Below, piece by piece: positions 52,980 through 59,886 of a stretch of DNA of 64,000 bases. Numbering within the stretch: position 1 is the stretch's first letter; every line of letters begins with the position of its first letter. A program made the translations under genes and the position numbers. Source of the stretch: Flavobacterium akiainvivens (GTDB lineage: Bacteria; Bacteroidota; Bacteroidia; Flavobacteriales; Flavobacteriaceae); the NCBI RefSeq assembly GCF_001278115.1, contig NZ_LIYD01000005.1:3189717-3253716 (forward strand), read 5' to 3'. The notes under the pieces are model-generated. The model saw nothing but the letters and a program-made list of their open reading frames with translations, was not told where the DNA came from and searched no databases.

Positions 52980-53984
52980 TTAATTGCTGCTTTCTTTAAT
53001 TGCTTCTTTTATTTTTAATTCCAGCTCATCGGCCAGTTCAGGGTTGTCTTTAATAAGCTGTTTAACAGCATCGCGGCCCTGGCCCAGTTTGGTATCGCCA
53101 TAGCTAAACCATGAACCTGATTTCTTGATGATTTCAAAGTCTACGGCAAGGTCAAGTATTTCGCCTGTTTTGCTCACGCCTTCGCCATACATAATGTCAA
53201 ACTCGGCGGTTTTAAACGGTGGCGCTACTTTGTTTTTAACAATCTTAACCTTGGTACGGTTGCCTATTACATTGTCGCCATCTTTAATTTGAGACGATTT
53301 GCGTATATCAAGCCTTACTGATGCATAAAACTTAAGGGCGTTACCACCCGTTGTAGTCTCCGGGTTACCAAACATAACGCCAATTTTTTCGCGCAGCTGG
53401 TTGATAAAGAATACGGTACAATTTGTTTTGCTTATGGTAGCGGTAAGTTTACGCAGTGCCTGGCTCATAAGGCGTGCGTGGAGGCCCATTTTAGAGTCGC
53501 CCATTTCGCCTTCAATTTCGCTTTTTGGCGTAAGTGCCGCAACCGAGTCGATCACCACAATATCTATAGCGCCTGAGCGGATAAGGTTTTCGGCAATTTC
53601 AAGGGCCTGCTCGCCGTTATCGGGCTGCGATATGATAAGGTTTTCTATGTCTACACCCAGTTTTTCGGCATAATGGCGGTCAAAAGCGTGCTCAGCATCT
53701 ATAAAGGCTGCAATGCCACCGGCTTTTTGGGCCTCGGCAATGGCGTGCAGGGTTAGCGTGGTTTTACCAGACGATTCAGGGCCGTATATTTCTATTATCC
53801 TGCCGCGCGGGTAGCCGTTTACGCCCAGTGCAAGGTCTACACCCAGCGAGCCCGATGGTATGGCTTCTACCTCTTCAACGGCCTGGTCGCCCATTTTCAT
53901 TACGGTACCTTTGCCGTATGCTTTGTCCAGTTTATCCAGCGTGAGCTGCAGTGCCTTTAGTTTGGCTTCTTTTTCTCCACTCAT
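52980..53984 (-). CDS. recA: Recombinase A
   Basis: A 334-residue RecA for homologous recombination and SOS signalling. Walker A is [13 protein letters not shown] (about residue 66), Walker B is [11 protein letters not shown], and the L2 region shows [34 protein letters not shown]. The C-terminal domain is complete with an acidic tail. It is monocistronic, with a terminator downstream. The accessory region with IS110 and repeats begins just upstream of its promoter. Confidence 0.97.
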   Translation of the reverse strand: MSGEKEAKLKALQLTLDKLDKAYGKGTVMKMGDQAVEEVEAIPSGSLGVDLALGVNGYPRGRIIEIYGPESSGKTTLTLHAIAEAQKAGGIAAFIDAEHAFDRHYAEKLGVDIENLIISQPDNGEQALEIAENLIRSGAIDIVVIDSVAALTPKSEIEGEMGDSKMGLHARLMSQALRKLTATISKTNCTVFFINQLREKIGVMFGNPETTTGGNALKFYASVRLDIRKSSQIKDGDNVIGNRTKVKIVKNKVAPPFKTAEFDIMYGEGVSKTGEILDLAVDFEIIKKSGSWFSYGDTKLGQGRDAVKQLIKDNPELADELELKIKEAIKESSN

Positions 53985-54133
53985 GTGTATATGTAAATTT
54001 TGATGTAAATATACGACTTTTTTCTAATACAGCAACTTTGCGTGTATTTTTTTTAGCGTATGCGAAACAAAGGTACAATATATCCTTTTTCATGGTACAC
54101 GTTGCGCGTATTATACCCGAATGTGTATTATAT

Positions 54134-54180
54134 CCGAGGGCGTTGCCCCCGGCTAATGCGCGCGACCCCTTCAGGGTCGG
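54134..54180 (+). repeat. Dispersed two-hairpin (REP-like) repeat, copy 5
   Basis: A full copy of the two-hairpin family upstream of recA, 79 bp from the next copy. Confidence 0.85.
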
Positions 54181-54190
54181 GGGTACGTTT

Positions 54191-54350
54191 AGTTTTTTTT
54201 ACACTAAGTCCACAAAGGTTTTCACCAAGGCCACAAAGTTTGAGGTTTCTCAACTCATACCCGAGGGCGTTGCCCCTGGCTAATGCGCGCGACCGCTTCA
54301 GGGTCGGGAGGTTTACACAAAGCTTAGTGGAGAATTATTTTTAAACACCA
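54191..54350 (+). repeat. Left direct repeat flanking the IS110 element
   Basis: About 160 bp that recur at 55651-55810 with few differences, including the 'cacaaaggttttcac-aaggccac' stretch, a two-hairpin repeat, and 'ggtttacacaaagcttagtggagaatta'. The IS110 element sits exactly at its right end. Confidence 0.8.
54260..54307 (+). repeat. Dispersed two-hairpin (REP-like) repeat, copy 6
   Basis: A copy inside the left direct repeat, with one change in each hairpin (GCCCCTGG and CGACCGCTTCAGGGTCG). Confidence 0.85.
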
Positions 54351-54356
54351 AGATTT

Positions 54357-55391
54357 CTATGTTATCAAACAAGTAAAGTCCAATGTTTTTTGAGAGCGGT
54401 ATTCATTTTTTGACAGGTAGGCTTGTTTTCTGTTTACTACCGACATTATTCTGTGAACAAGTTTATTTCGAACGGCGTTTAATACACTCATTTTATTTTT
54501 TCCTTCTGATACTTTACGTTGATAGTATTCTTTGATTTCTTCATCGAACCTTATTGATGCCATTGCAGCCAAGTGCAGTAGTTTTTTAATATTCTTATTG
54601 GCCATTTTTGATACTCGTTCCTTTTTTACTATAGTACCGGATTGATTTTTAAAAGGCACCACTCCCGCGTAACAGGCAAGATGCCTGGCGCTCTGGAAGG
54701 ATGTGAAGTTATTTGTTGCAATTATTAAATTCACAGCACATTGTGGCCCTATACCCGGTATGGTGGTTATGAGTGCCTTGGTCTGGCTTATTTCAGGATC
54801 ATTTGCAATTAACTGTTCTATCTTTTCCTCTGTTTGTTTTATAGATTTAACCAAAGCATTTAATACCTGTTTAAAGGATTTGGAGAGTATTTGATATTCA
54901 AAAGCATCATGCGTCTTAGCTTCTTTCAGGCGGTTCTCTAAAGCTGTTTTTTGTCCCAGCATAGCTTCACGTACTTTGTTTAAGACACCAAGTTGTTTAA
55001 TAACTTCTGTGGCCTCACGGTAAGGAATAAGCTTATCATTATATCGGATGGCATATTGGGCAATCCGCAACGCATCTTTACGATCGTCTTTCCCTCTCAT
55101 ATCCGTTGTGGCCCATTTGATTTTAAGGGCATGTTCAACCCATAAGGGCACATCCAATTCGGAACAAACAACTTCTAAAGGCCTGTTGTAAATCCCTGTG
55201 TTTTCACAACATACTAACACTTCTCCCCTGGTTATCCTGTAAGTATTTAATACTGCTTTTATAAAAGCTCTAATACTTTTCCTGTTGTTTAGAATTACCC
55301 TCTCCTGGAGTAATTCCAGCTGATTGTTTAAAATGGCAATGTCCAGTTTAGATTTGGAAACATCAATTCCAATTACGTACTTTTGTTTCAT
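54357..55391 (-). CDS. IS110 family transposase (bridge-RNA-guided recombinase)
   Basis: A 344-residue recombinase. The N-terminal RuvC-like DEDD domain shows GIDVSKSKLDIAIL (first Asp), VCCENTGIYN (Glu) and RGKDDRKDALRIA (Asp residues). The C-terminal Transposase_20 domain has LITTIPGIGPQCAVNLI and LACYAGVVPFKNQSGT, with the catalytic Ser in QSG, then ISK-like RVSKMANKNIKKLL. The ORF is intact. The ATG at 55391 (MKQKYVIGIDVSK) is preferred to a TTG at 55412 that would overlap the RNA region. The stop codon lies within 6 bp of the element end. Confidence 0.95.
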   Translation of the reverse strand: MKQKYVIGIDVSKSKLDIAILNNQLELLQERVILNNRKSIRAFIKAVLNTYRITRGEVLVCCENTGIYNRPLEVVCSELDVPLWVEHALKIKWATTDMRGKDDRKDALRIAQYAIRYNDKLIPYREATEVIKQLGVLNKVREAMLGQKTALENRLKEAKTHDAFEYQILSKSFKQVLNALVKSIKQTEEKIEQLIANDPEISQTKALITTIPGIGPQCAVNLIIATNNFTSFQSARHLACYAGVVPFKNQSGTIVKKERVSKMANKNIKKLLHLAAMASIRFDEEIKEYYQRKVSEGKNKMSVLNAVRNKLVHRIMSVVNRKQAYLSKNEYRSQKTLDFTCLIT

Positions 55392-55403
55392 ATTGAATAT
55401 TTT

Positions 55404-55596
55404 ATTCCACAAAGAGAGTGTTATCTAAGTCCTTGATAATAGGTCGTTAACCTAAATTTCTATTATGATCTTGCTCTCTAAGAAACAGGGTACGTAATCT
55501 TCGTATAGGCCTCGGAATCCTTTGACACAAATTGATTCACCCTGTTTCTTGTGGAATGATTAATAACAATAAATATACTTCGGAATACTATTAATC
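55404..55596 (-). ncRNA. Candidate IS110 bridge RNA
   Basis: Read on the minus strand, three perfect stems are visible. They are a 5' hairpin (55589-55596 with 55558-55565), a closing stem (55549-55557 with 55404-55412), and a 12-bp stem (55539-55550 with 55480-55491) enclosing a 47-nt loop. A 6-bp stem (55474-55479 with 55413-55418) enclosing a second loop of about 55 nt follows. A 5' hairpin plus two internal loops is the published bridge RNA layout (target loop, then donor loop). The second loop contains 55454-55463, identical in 9 of 10 bases to the element end at 54351-54360. Ends are approximate. Confidence 0.7.
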
Positions 55597-55615
55597 AATC
55601 CACTTTGCAAACTAA

Positions 55616-55922
55616 AGGGCACAGAGGCCACAAAGTTTTTAGAAGTGTTCAGTTTTTTTGACACCAAGGACACAAAGGTTTTCACTAAGGCCACTAAGTT
55701 TGAGATTTCTCAATTCCATACCCGAGGGCGTTGCCCCCGGCTAATGTGCGCGACCCCTTCAGGGTTGTGAGGTTTACACAAAGCTTAGTGGAGAATTATT
55801 TTAAAACACAAAGGCACGGAGGCCACAAAGTTTTTAGAAGTGTTTAGTTTGCCTGATTTTTAGGGCTCAACGTTTTTTCTTTGTGTTCGTGGTGTCTTTG
55901 TGTTTAAAAAAACAATAGTGCT
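55616..55922. repeat. Right direct repeat and tandem unit beyond IS110
   Basis: 55616-55650 ('aagggcacagaggccacaaagtttttagaagtg' type) recurs at 55808-55842. The intervening 55651-55810 matches 54191-54350. The ancestral locus was thus a tandem array of a unit of about 190 bp, later split by IS110. The remainder to 55922 is 'ctttgtg'-type intergenic sequence without a gene. Confidence 0.75.
55720..55768 (+). repeat. Dispersed two-hairpin (REP-like) repeat, copy 7
   Basis: A copy inside the right direct repeat. Its second hairpin is slightly decayed (GGGTTGTGA instead of GGGTCGG). Confidence 0.8.
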
Positions 55923-56699
55923 TTACTCCTTTTCTTTTAGAACTTCAAACAGTAGTTCGGGTTCGTTTGTGGTAATGTATTCTACGTCATGGTTTATAAG
56001 GGTTTGCATATCGGCGCGGGTATTAACCGTCCAGGCGTTAACGGTCAGGCCGAGTTTGTGCGCCTCTGCAATCCACGTTGGGTTTTTGCTATATACACTA
56101 AAATGGTAGTCGAGCCCGGTGTAGCCTGCGGCCTTGGCCTCGGCAGGGGTTTTGTCGCCCTCCAGGTAGGCAATTTTGGCTTTTTTGTCCAGCTGGTGCA
56201 GGCGCTTGCCTACTTCCCAGCTGAAGCAGATATACTCTACCCACTTTTCGGCCTTGAGCTGCGTTACTATGGCATGGGCTTTTTCAGCTACCGTCAGTGC
56301 GTGTGCCTCACTGATTTGGCTGGTTTTTACCTCTACAATAAGCTTGGTTTTCTTTTGTTTCATGCCCTCGCGCAGGTAGGCCTCCAGCGTGGGGATGGCC
56401 TCTCCGTTGGGGTGTTTTTTTTCCAATAGCTGGGCGTAGGTGCTTTTTTCTATGTCGAGGCCGTAAAACTCGTGGTCGTGGTTTACTACCAGTATGCTGT
56501 CGGCCGTCATGTGTACGTCAAACTCGGTGGCGTGGCAGCCCAGGGCTATGGCGTGGTTTAGTGAGGCTATAGAGTTTTCGGGCAGGTGGGTGGTTTTCCA
56601 CGCGCCGCGGTGGGCTATTACTATGTTTTTGTTGAATTGCGCCAGTGCGGTAACGCTAAGCAACAGGCTAAGGCTTAAGGATAAGAGTAGTTTTTTCAT
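55923..56699 (-). CDS. Glycerophosphodiester phosphodiesterase
   Basis: A 258-residue exported GDPD-family TIM-barrel enzyme that cleaves glycerophosphodiesters to glycerol-3-phosphate and an alcohol. The signal peptide MKKLLLSLSLSLLLSVTALAQ is followed by IAHRGAW (catalytic His), LPENS, TEFDVHMTADSILVVNHD (metal ligands and second His) and VNAWTVNTRADMQTLI near the C-terminus. The ATG at 56699 was chosen because it opens on the signal peptide; an ORF extension of 33 residues upstream is not signal-like. It is divergent from the cyclase gene. Confidence 0.92.
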   Translation of the reverse strand: MKKLLLSLSLSLLLSVTALAQFNKNIVIAHRGAWKTTHLPENSIASLNHAIALGCHATEFDVHMTADSILVVNHDHEFYGLDIEKSTYAQLLEKKHPNGEAIPTLEAYLREGMKQKKTKLIVEVKTSQISEAHALTVAEKAHAIVTQLKAEKWVEYICFSWEVGKRLHQLDKKAKIAYLEGDKTPAEAKAAGYTGLDYHFSVYSKNPTWIAEAHKLGLTVNAWTVNTRADMQTLINHDVEYITTNEPELLFEVLKEKE

Positions 56700-56780
56700 G
56701 GGTGCAAAGGTCGGGAGAATTTTAAAAGGGTGTGTTAAGTGGATTTTAAATTGAGGATGTAGGGGTGAGGGGAATTTTGT

Positions 56781-56788
56781 TAAATTTG
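56781..56788 (+). promoter_or_regulatory. -7 promoter element of the cyclase gene
   Basis: TAAATTTG, 26 bp upstream of the cyclase ATG. The nearest TTG lies 27 bp further upstream, longer than the usual spacer. Confidence 0.4.
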
Positions 56789-56814
56789 GGGAGGACAATA
56801 GTAGAAGAACAATT

Positions 56815-57528
56815 ATGAAAACTACAATAGGCTTATTTAAGCCAACAGCATCTTATCCTAAGCAGGCAATAGTTGTATTATTTGACTTAGAGGGATTTTC
56901 TAAATTTTTTAGTCAGCCGGATGTACATGAGTATGTGCCTAAATTCTTGAATCTTGTTCTTTCAAATGTTGAAAAATGTTTTTTAGGAGGTCAGGCAAGT
57001 TGGGCTTTGAATAGTAAAGATAAGCAAGTAGAAATGGAGGAAATTGCCAAACCTATACATTCTAAGTTTTTAGGCGATGGCGGATTGTATATATTTGATT
57101 ACACTGAATTCACTGAAACTAAAAAAATTCATTTAGTTAATAGATTATGGATGCTTAAAAGTAATTTTCAAATGATTGTGAGTGAAGCGTCAGAGGACAT
57201 TCCTATTTTAGATCTACCTAAAAACATACGTTTTGGCGTCTCAGCAGGAAGTGTTTATCGCTTGACATATTCAAATTCGAACAAAGAAGAGTATATAGGT
57301 TATAGCATTAACCTAGCGAGCAGATTACAAAGTTATTGTAGAGAGATAGGGATTTCAATATCCGGCAGATTGAATATTAAAAGTAAACAACTTGAAAAGC
57401 TTAACTATCTAAAATTAGCAGCGAAAAATATTAAAGGGTTTCCACAAGAAATTGTTATAGTAGACAAGCACGATTATGAGGGATTGGATGACAGTATTAA
57501 AACTGAACTATTTGATATTATAACATAA
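56815..57528 (+). CDS. Stand-alone class III nucleotide cyclase-like protein
   Basis: A 237-residue protein consisting almost entirely of one class III cyclase domain. Metal-binding Asp24 (VLFDLEGFSKFF) and Asp88 (KFLGDGGLYIF), with Lys84 at the base-specificity position, are present. So are RFGVSAGSV and the transition-state residues Asn166 and Arg170 in YIGYSINLASRLQSY, with Glu159 at the second specificity site. All catalytic residues are thus in place, with no receiver, HAMP or transmembrane domain. It could make cAMP, cGMP or a pyrimidine cyclic nucleotide as in Pycsar defence, but no cyclic-nucleotide effector gene is adjacent. Codons are AT-rich compared with neighbours, suggesting transfer. 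Confidence 0.78.
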   Translation: MKTTIGLFKPTASYPKQAIVVLFDLEGFSKFFSQPDVHEYVPKFLNLVLSNVEKCFLGGQASWALNSKDKQVEMEEIAKPIHSKFLGDGGLYIFDYTEFTETKKIHLVNRLWMLKSNFQMIVSEASEDIPILDLPKNIRFGVSAGSVYRLTYSNSNKEEYIGYSINLASRLQSYCREIGISISGRLNIKSKQLEKLNYLKLAAKNIKGFPQEIVIVDKHDYEGLDDSIKTELFDIIT

Positions 57529-57576
57529 TTATTTGCACAGTGAGATATTAAAAACTCTTAAGACTTAATGAATGAG

Positions 57577-57890
57577 TTACTTCGACTCCGCAAGCTCCGC
57601 TCAGCATGACAGATTACCGGTTATAGAGTGCTGTTTGTCATTCCGAACGGAGCTTGCGGAGTTGAGGAATCTCTAAGAAAGTAAAGGAAATCTAACCAGA
57701 GATGTTTCGACTCCGCTGCGCTGTGCTCAACATGACAAGACCGCAGATTTAAGAGTGCCGTTTCTCATTGCTTCGCCAGTCCGGCTATATCCTCGGGGTC
57801 GAACGGAGCTTGCGGAGTTGAGGAATCTCTAAAAAAGTAAGGAGAATCTACAAGAGATGTTTCGACTCCGCAAGCTGCGCTCAACATGAC
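57577..57890. repeat. Inverted/tandem REP-like array upstream of the GIY-YIG gene
   Basis: Five units of a sequence of about 38 bp (consensus like AGAGATTCCTCAACTCCGC followed by AAGCTCCGTTCGGAATGAC) in alternating orientation: 57580-57610, 57637-57676, 57699-57737, 57798-57831 and 57853-57890. Pairs two/three and four/five each form a long imperfect inverted repeat. Two further units follow the gene (58221-58258, 58323-58360). This repeat fills the 385-bp gap after the cyclase. Confidence 0.8.
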
Positions 57891-57913
57891 AAGACCCTAA
57901 ATCCTCAAATAAA

Positions 57914-58222
57914 ATGTACAAAACATTCGGCACCCACAATTACTATGTTTATATGCTGACCAATAAGGCCAAGACGGTTTTGTACATAGGCATAACCAAC
58001 GACCTTAAGGAACGGTTGTATTACCATCAAAACCCTGAACCGCATTCTAAAGCTTTCACGGCAAAATACAAGTGTAAGTACCTGGTGTATTATGAGCACT
58101 ATGATGATGTGAATGTTGCTATTGACCGCGAAACGCAGTTGAAGAAATGGCGCAGGGATAAAAAGGAGGCTTTGATTAAGGGGTTTAACCCCGAGTGGAA
58201 ATTTTTGAATGATAGTATTTAG
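57914..58222 (+). CDS. GIY-YIG nuclease family protein
   Basis: A 102-residue small protein of the UvrC/Slx1-like GIY-YIG fold. The motif pair is YYVYMLTNKAKTVLYIGITNDLKERLYYHQ with catalytic Arg in KER, followed by a conserved Glu in EHYDDVNVAIDRETQLKKW. There is no additional DNA-binding domain. It is flanked on both sides by the same REP-like palindromic units, and its TAG stop codon is formed by the first base pairs of the downstream unit (58221). Its natural target is unknown. Confidence 0.9.
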   Translation: MYKTFGTHNYYVYMLTNKAKTVLYIGITNDLKERLYYHQNPEPHSKAFTAKYKCKYLVYYEHYDDVNVAIDRETQLKKWRRDKKEALIKGFNPEWKFLNDSI

Positions 58223-58360
58223 AGATTCCTCAACTCCGCAGGCTTCGTTCGGAATGACACAGTGCCCTCAAATCGATAGATCATAAAGCACAATATTCTT
58301 GGAGTGACACAGCGTATTGTTTAGAGATTCCTCAACTCCGCAAGCTCCATTCGGAATGAC
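58221..58360 (+). repeat. REP-like units downstream of the GIY-YIG gene
   Basis: Two same-orientation copies (58221-58258 and 58323-58360) of the unit found upstream at 57577-57890. The first contains the GIY-YIG stop codon. The 62-bp spacer has 'atcataaagcacaata', repeated at 58462-58477. Confidence 0.8.
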
Positions 58361-58375
58361 AAACTGCGCCTAAAA

Positions 58376-58420
58376 CCCACCCCGCCCTACGGGCACCCCT
58401 CCGGGGGAGGGGAATGCTTA
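58376..58420 (+). repeat. GC-rich CCACCCCG-type dispersed repeat, copy 2
   Basis: A CCACCCCGCCC-tac-GGGC-ACCCCTCC-GGGGGAGGGG palindromic unit, closely matching copies at 842 and 59151. Confidence 0.75.
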
Positions 58421-58505
58421 CTCATGCCGCTTAATACCTCGTAAAGGTTCAAAATTAACACATCATAAAGCACAATACTGCGCAAGGGTTGGTATATTAG
58501 TGGTT

Positions 58506-59114
58506 ATGACAGCAAAAGACATTAAAACACTTTTCTTGGCCATAAGGCACAACGATAGCAAAGCCGTAACCAACCTGCTTGCGGCACAGCCGGCACTGGT
58601 AAACGCCACGGCAAAAGCCCCGCCTAAAAAAGACGATGGGCAGTCGCCGCTACAGGTGGCGTTTAAAATAGGTGATTTTAGTATTGCCGAAATCCTGATA
58701 CACCATGGTGCCGATGTAAACTTTATGGATGTTTCGGCAGTAAATGCCTGGAACACGCCGGTGCTGCACGACTGTATTAAGGCGGTGCTGTTTCAGGTGC
58801 AAACCATGCGCAAAGATACCGCTGCTTTTGAGCGGGGCTTTGCCACCCTGCAGCTCATGCTGAATAAGGGTGCCGACCCAAATGGCGTTGACAGTTATGG
58901 CAACAATTGCCTGTTAAGGGCTTTTCTTGATGCACGCCAAATGATAGACCACCCTAATTTTGACACTGGAAGCCAAACGCTACATCAGGCCCGCCGGGTT
59001 TTTAAAGCGTTGCTTGATGCCGGTGCCGATGTTAACAAACCCGAGGGGGATGAAAATAAGCTGTTGTACTTTATTGACAATTATGATTTCGGGAAGTATA
59101 ACCTTTTGGGTTAA
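58506..59114 (+). CDS. Ankyrin repeat protein
   Basis: A 202-residue cytoplasmic protein with three or four ankyrin repeats: IKTLFLAIRHNDSKAVTNLLAAQPALVN, SPLQVAFKIGDFSIAEILIHHGADVNF, TLQLMLNKGADPNGVDSYGNNCLLRAF, and RRVFKALLDAGADVNKPEGD. It is a protein-binding scaffold with no catalytic domain; the partner is unknown. The ATG at 58506 is preferred to a GTG two codons upstream. Its stop codon lies in a 48-bp sequence repeated after the PIN toxin gene. Confidence 0.85.
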   Translation: MTAKDIKTLFLAIRHNDSKAVTNLLAAQPALVNATAKAPPKKDDGQSPLQVAFKIGDFSIAEILIHHGADVNFMDVSAVNAWNTPVLHDCIKAVLFQVQTMRKDTAAFERGFATLQLMLNKGADPNGVDSYGNNCLLRAFLDARQMIDHPNFDTGSQTLHQARRVFKALLDAGADVNKPEGDENKLLYFIDNYDFGKYNLLG

Positions 59115-59160
59115 CGGTTGATTGTGCTTCGACAGGCTCAGCATGACAAAAACCCACCCC
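59108..59160 (+). repeat. Left copy of direct repeat flanking the toxin-antitoxin module
   Basis: 'gggttaacggttgattgtgc' followed by 'ttcgacaggctcagcatgac' and a CCACCCCGCC stretch. It recurs at 59873-59926 with few changes. It includes the ankyrin gene stop codon. Confidence 0.75.
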
Positions 59161-59196
59161 GCCCTGCGGGCACCCCTCCGAGGGAAGGAAATGCTT
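59151..59196 (+). repeat. GC-rich CCACCCCG-type dispersed repeat, copy 3
   Basis: CCACCCCGCCC-tgc-GGGC-ACCCCTCC-gag-GGAAGG unit in the gap before the toxin-antitoxin module. Confidence 0.7.
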
Positions 59197-59229
59197 ATTC
59201 ATACCTGTAAAACACATCAAAACATTTGC

Positions 59230-59237
59230 TATATTTG
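59230..59237 (+). promoter_or_regulatory. -7 promoter element of the toxin-antitoxin module
   Basis: TATATTTG ending 5 bp before the antitoxin ATG (59243). With Bacteroidota spacing the transcript would start at or next to the ATG, so it may be leaderless. Confidence 0.5.
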
Positions 59238-59242
59238 TCATT

Positions 59243-59488
59243 ATGAAAGCATCAGAAATAAATACAGGGATTATAGAGGGCTACCTTGGGCTGCTGGACA
59301 ACCTTAGTGCCTCGGCTAAGCTCGATCTTATTTCAAGGCTATCCAATTCGGTTAAGTCTGACCTTAAAAAGAAGAAGGGTTCGTTTAAAAAAGCCTTTGG
59401 CGCTTTTGAATCAGATAAATCTGCCGAGGAAATTATTGAGGAAATCAGGAGCAGCAGGGTGTCTACCCGCCAAATTGAAGACTTTTGA
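59243..59488 (+). CDS. Probable antitoxin of a VapBC-type module
   Basis: An 81-residue, Ser/Lys-rich helical protein. SAKLDLISRLSNSVKSDLKKKKGSFKKAFGAF is followed by an acidic stretch (SDKSAEEIIEEIRSSR) that probably binds and inhibits the toxin. No clear AbrB or RHH domain is recognised. Its stop codon overlaps the toxin start (TTGA), the typical antitoxin-first arrangement. The call rests on this genetic context and on size. Confidence 0.75.
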   Translation: MKASEINTGIIEGYLGLLDNLSASAKLDLISRLSNSVKSDLKKKKGSFKKAFGAFESDKSAEEIIEEIRSSRVSTRQIEDF

Positions 59489-59886
59489 AAAAGTACCTGA
59501 TAGATACCAATATTGCCATTTTTTACATGAAGGGCAAACACAACCTTGACAAACAGTTTGATACCCTTTCGGCAGAAGATTGCTACATTTCTGAAATTAC
59601 CCTTGCCGAACTTAAATTTGGCGTTGCCAAAAGCGACAGCCCTGATAAGAACCGCAAAGCCCTCAACAACTTTTTGACAGGGGTACAGGTGTTGCCTATT
59701 TTTCATTCGCTCGATTTGTTTGCCGACGAAAAAGCACGGCTGCAACGCGCGGGTACTCCCATAGATGATTTTGACCTGCTTATTGGTGTAACTTCCGTAA
59801 CCCACAATCTTGTTATGGTTACAAACAACACCAAACATTTTAAGCAGATTAAAAATATTGAACTGGAAGATTGGGTTAACGGTTGA
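59485..59886 (+). CDS. PIN-domain toxin (VapC-like ribonuclease)
   Basis: A 133-residue PIN-domain protein. Acidic residues Asp7 (KKYLIDTNI), Glu42 (ITLAELKFG) and Asp97 (IDDFDLLIG), with the TNNTKHF motif near 115, form the magnesium site. It probably cleaves tRNA or rRNA when free of antitoxin. The start codon is TTG, overlapping the antitoxin stop by 4 bp. The last codons lie in a direct repeat that also occurs before the module. Confidence 0.92.
   Translation: MKKYLIDTNIAIFYMKGKHNLDKQFDTLSAEDCYISEITLAELKFGVAKSDSPDKNRKALNNFLTGVQVLPIFHSLDLFADEKARLQRAGTPIDDFDLLIGVTSVTHNLVMVTNNTKHFKQIKNIELEDWVNG

Larger units (their letters stand above)
54351..55617 (-). mobile_element. IS110-family insertion sequence
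   Basis: A 1.27-kb element. By comparing the flanks with the uninterrupted repeat copy at 55795-55830, I place its junctions at the AG dinucleotides 54351-54352 and 55616-55617 (CT on the minus strand, the core typical of IS110 elements), give or take a few bases. There are no terminal inverted repeats or target duplication, as expected for the family. The long non-coding end (55392-55615) is upstream of the recombinase gene, as in the IS110 (not IS1111) group, and holds a candidate bridge RNA. Confidence 0.85.

Noticed and set aside
53951..54344. Plus-strand ORFs encoding ALPPANARDPFRVG-like peptides
   Set aside because: The peptide arises from translating the dispersed two-hairpin repeat; there is no codon bias or conserved protein outside the repeat.
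55507..55529. Sequence in the bridge RNA target loop resembling CAAAGG...GAGGCC of the right flank (13 of 17 bases)
   Set aside because: The orientation does not fit the known order of left and right target guides, and the flank is part of a low-complexity repeat, so I regard it as chance or as a relic.
56815..57528. Pycsar anti-phage system
   Set aside because: Only the cyclase half is present. No membrane, TIR or other cyclic-nucleotide-binding effector is adjacent, so the system is not called.
57577..58360. Possible CRISPR array
   Set aside because: The units alternate in orientation, spacers are irregular in length, the palindromes are long, and no cas gene is nearby.
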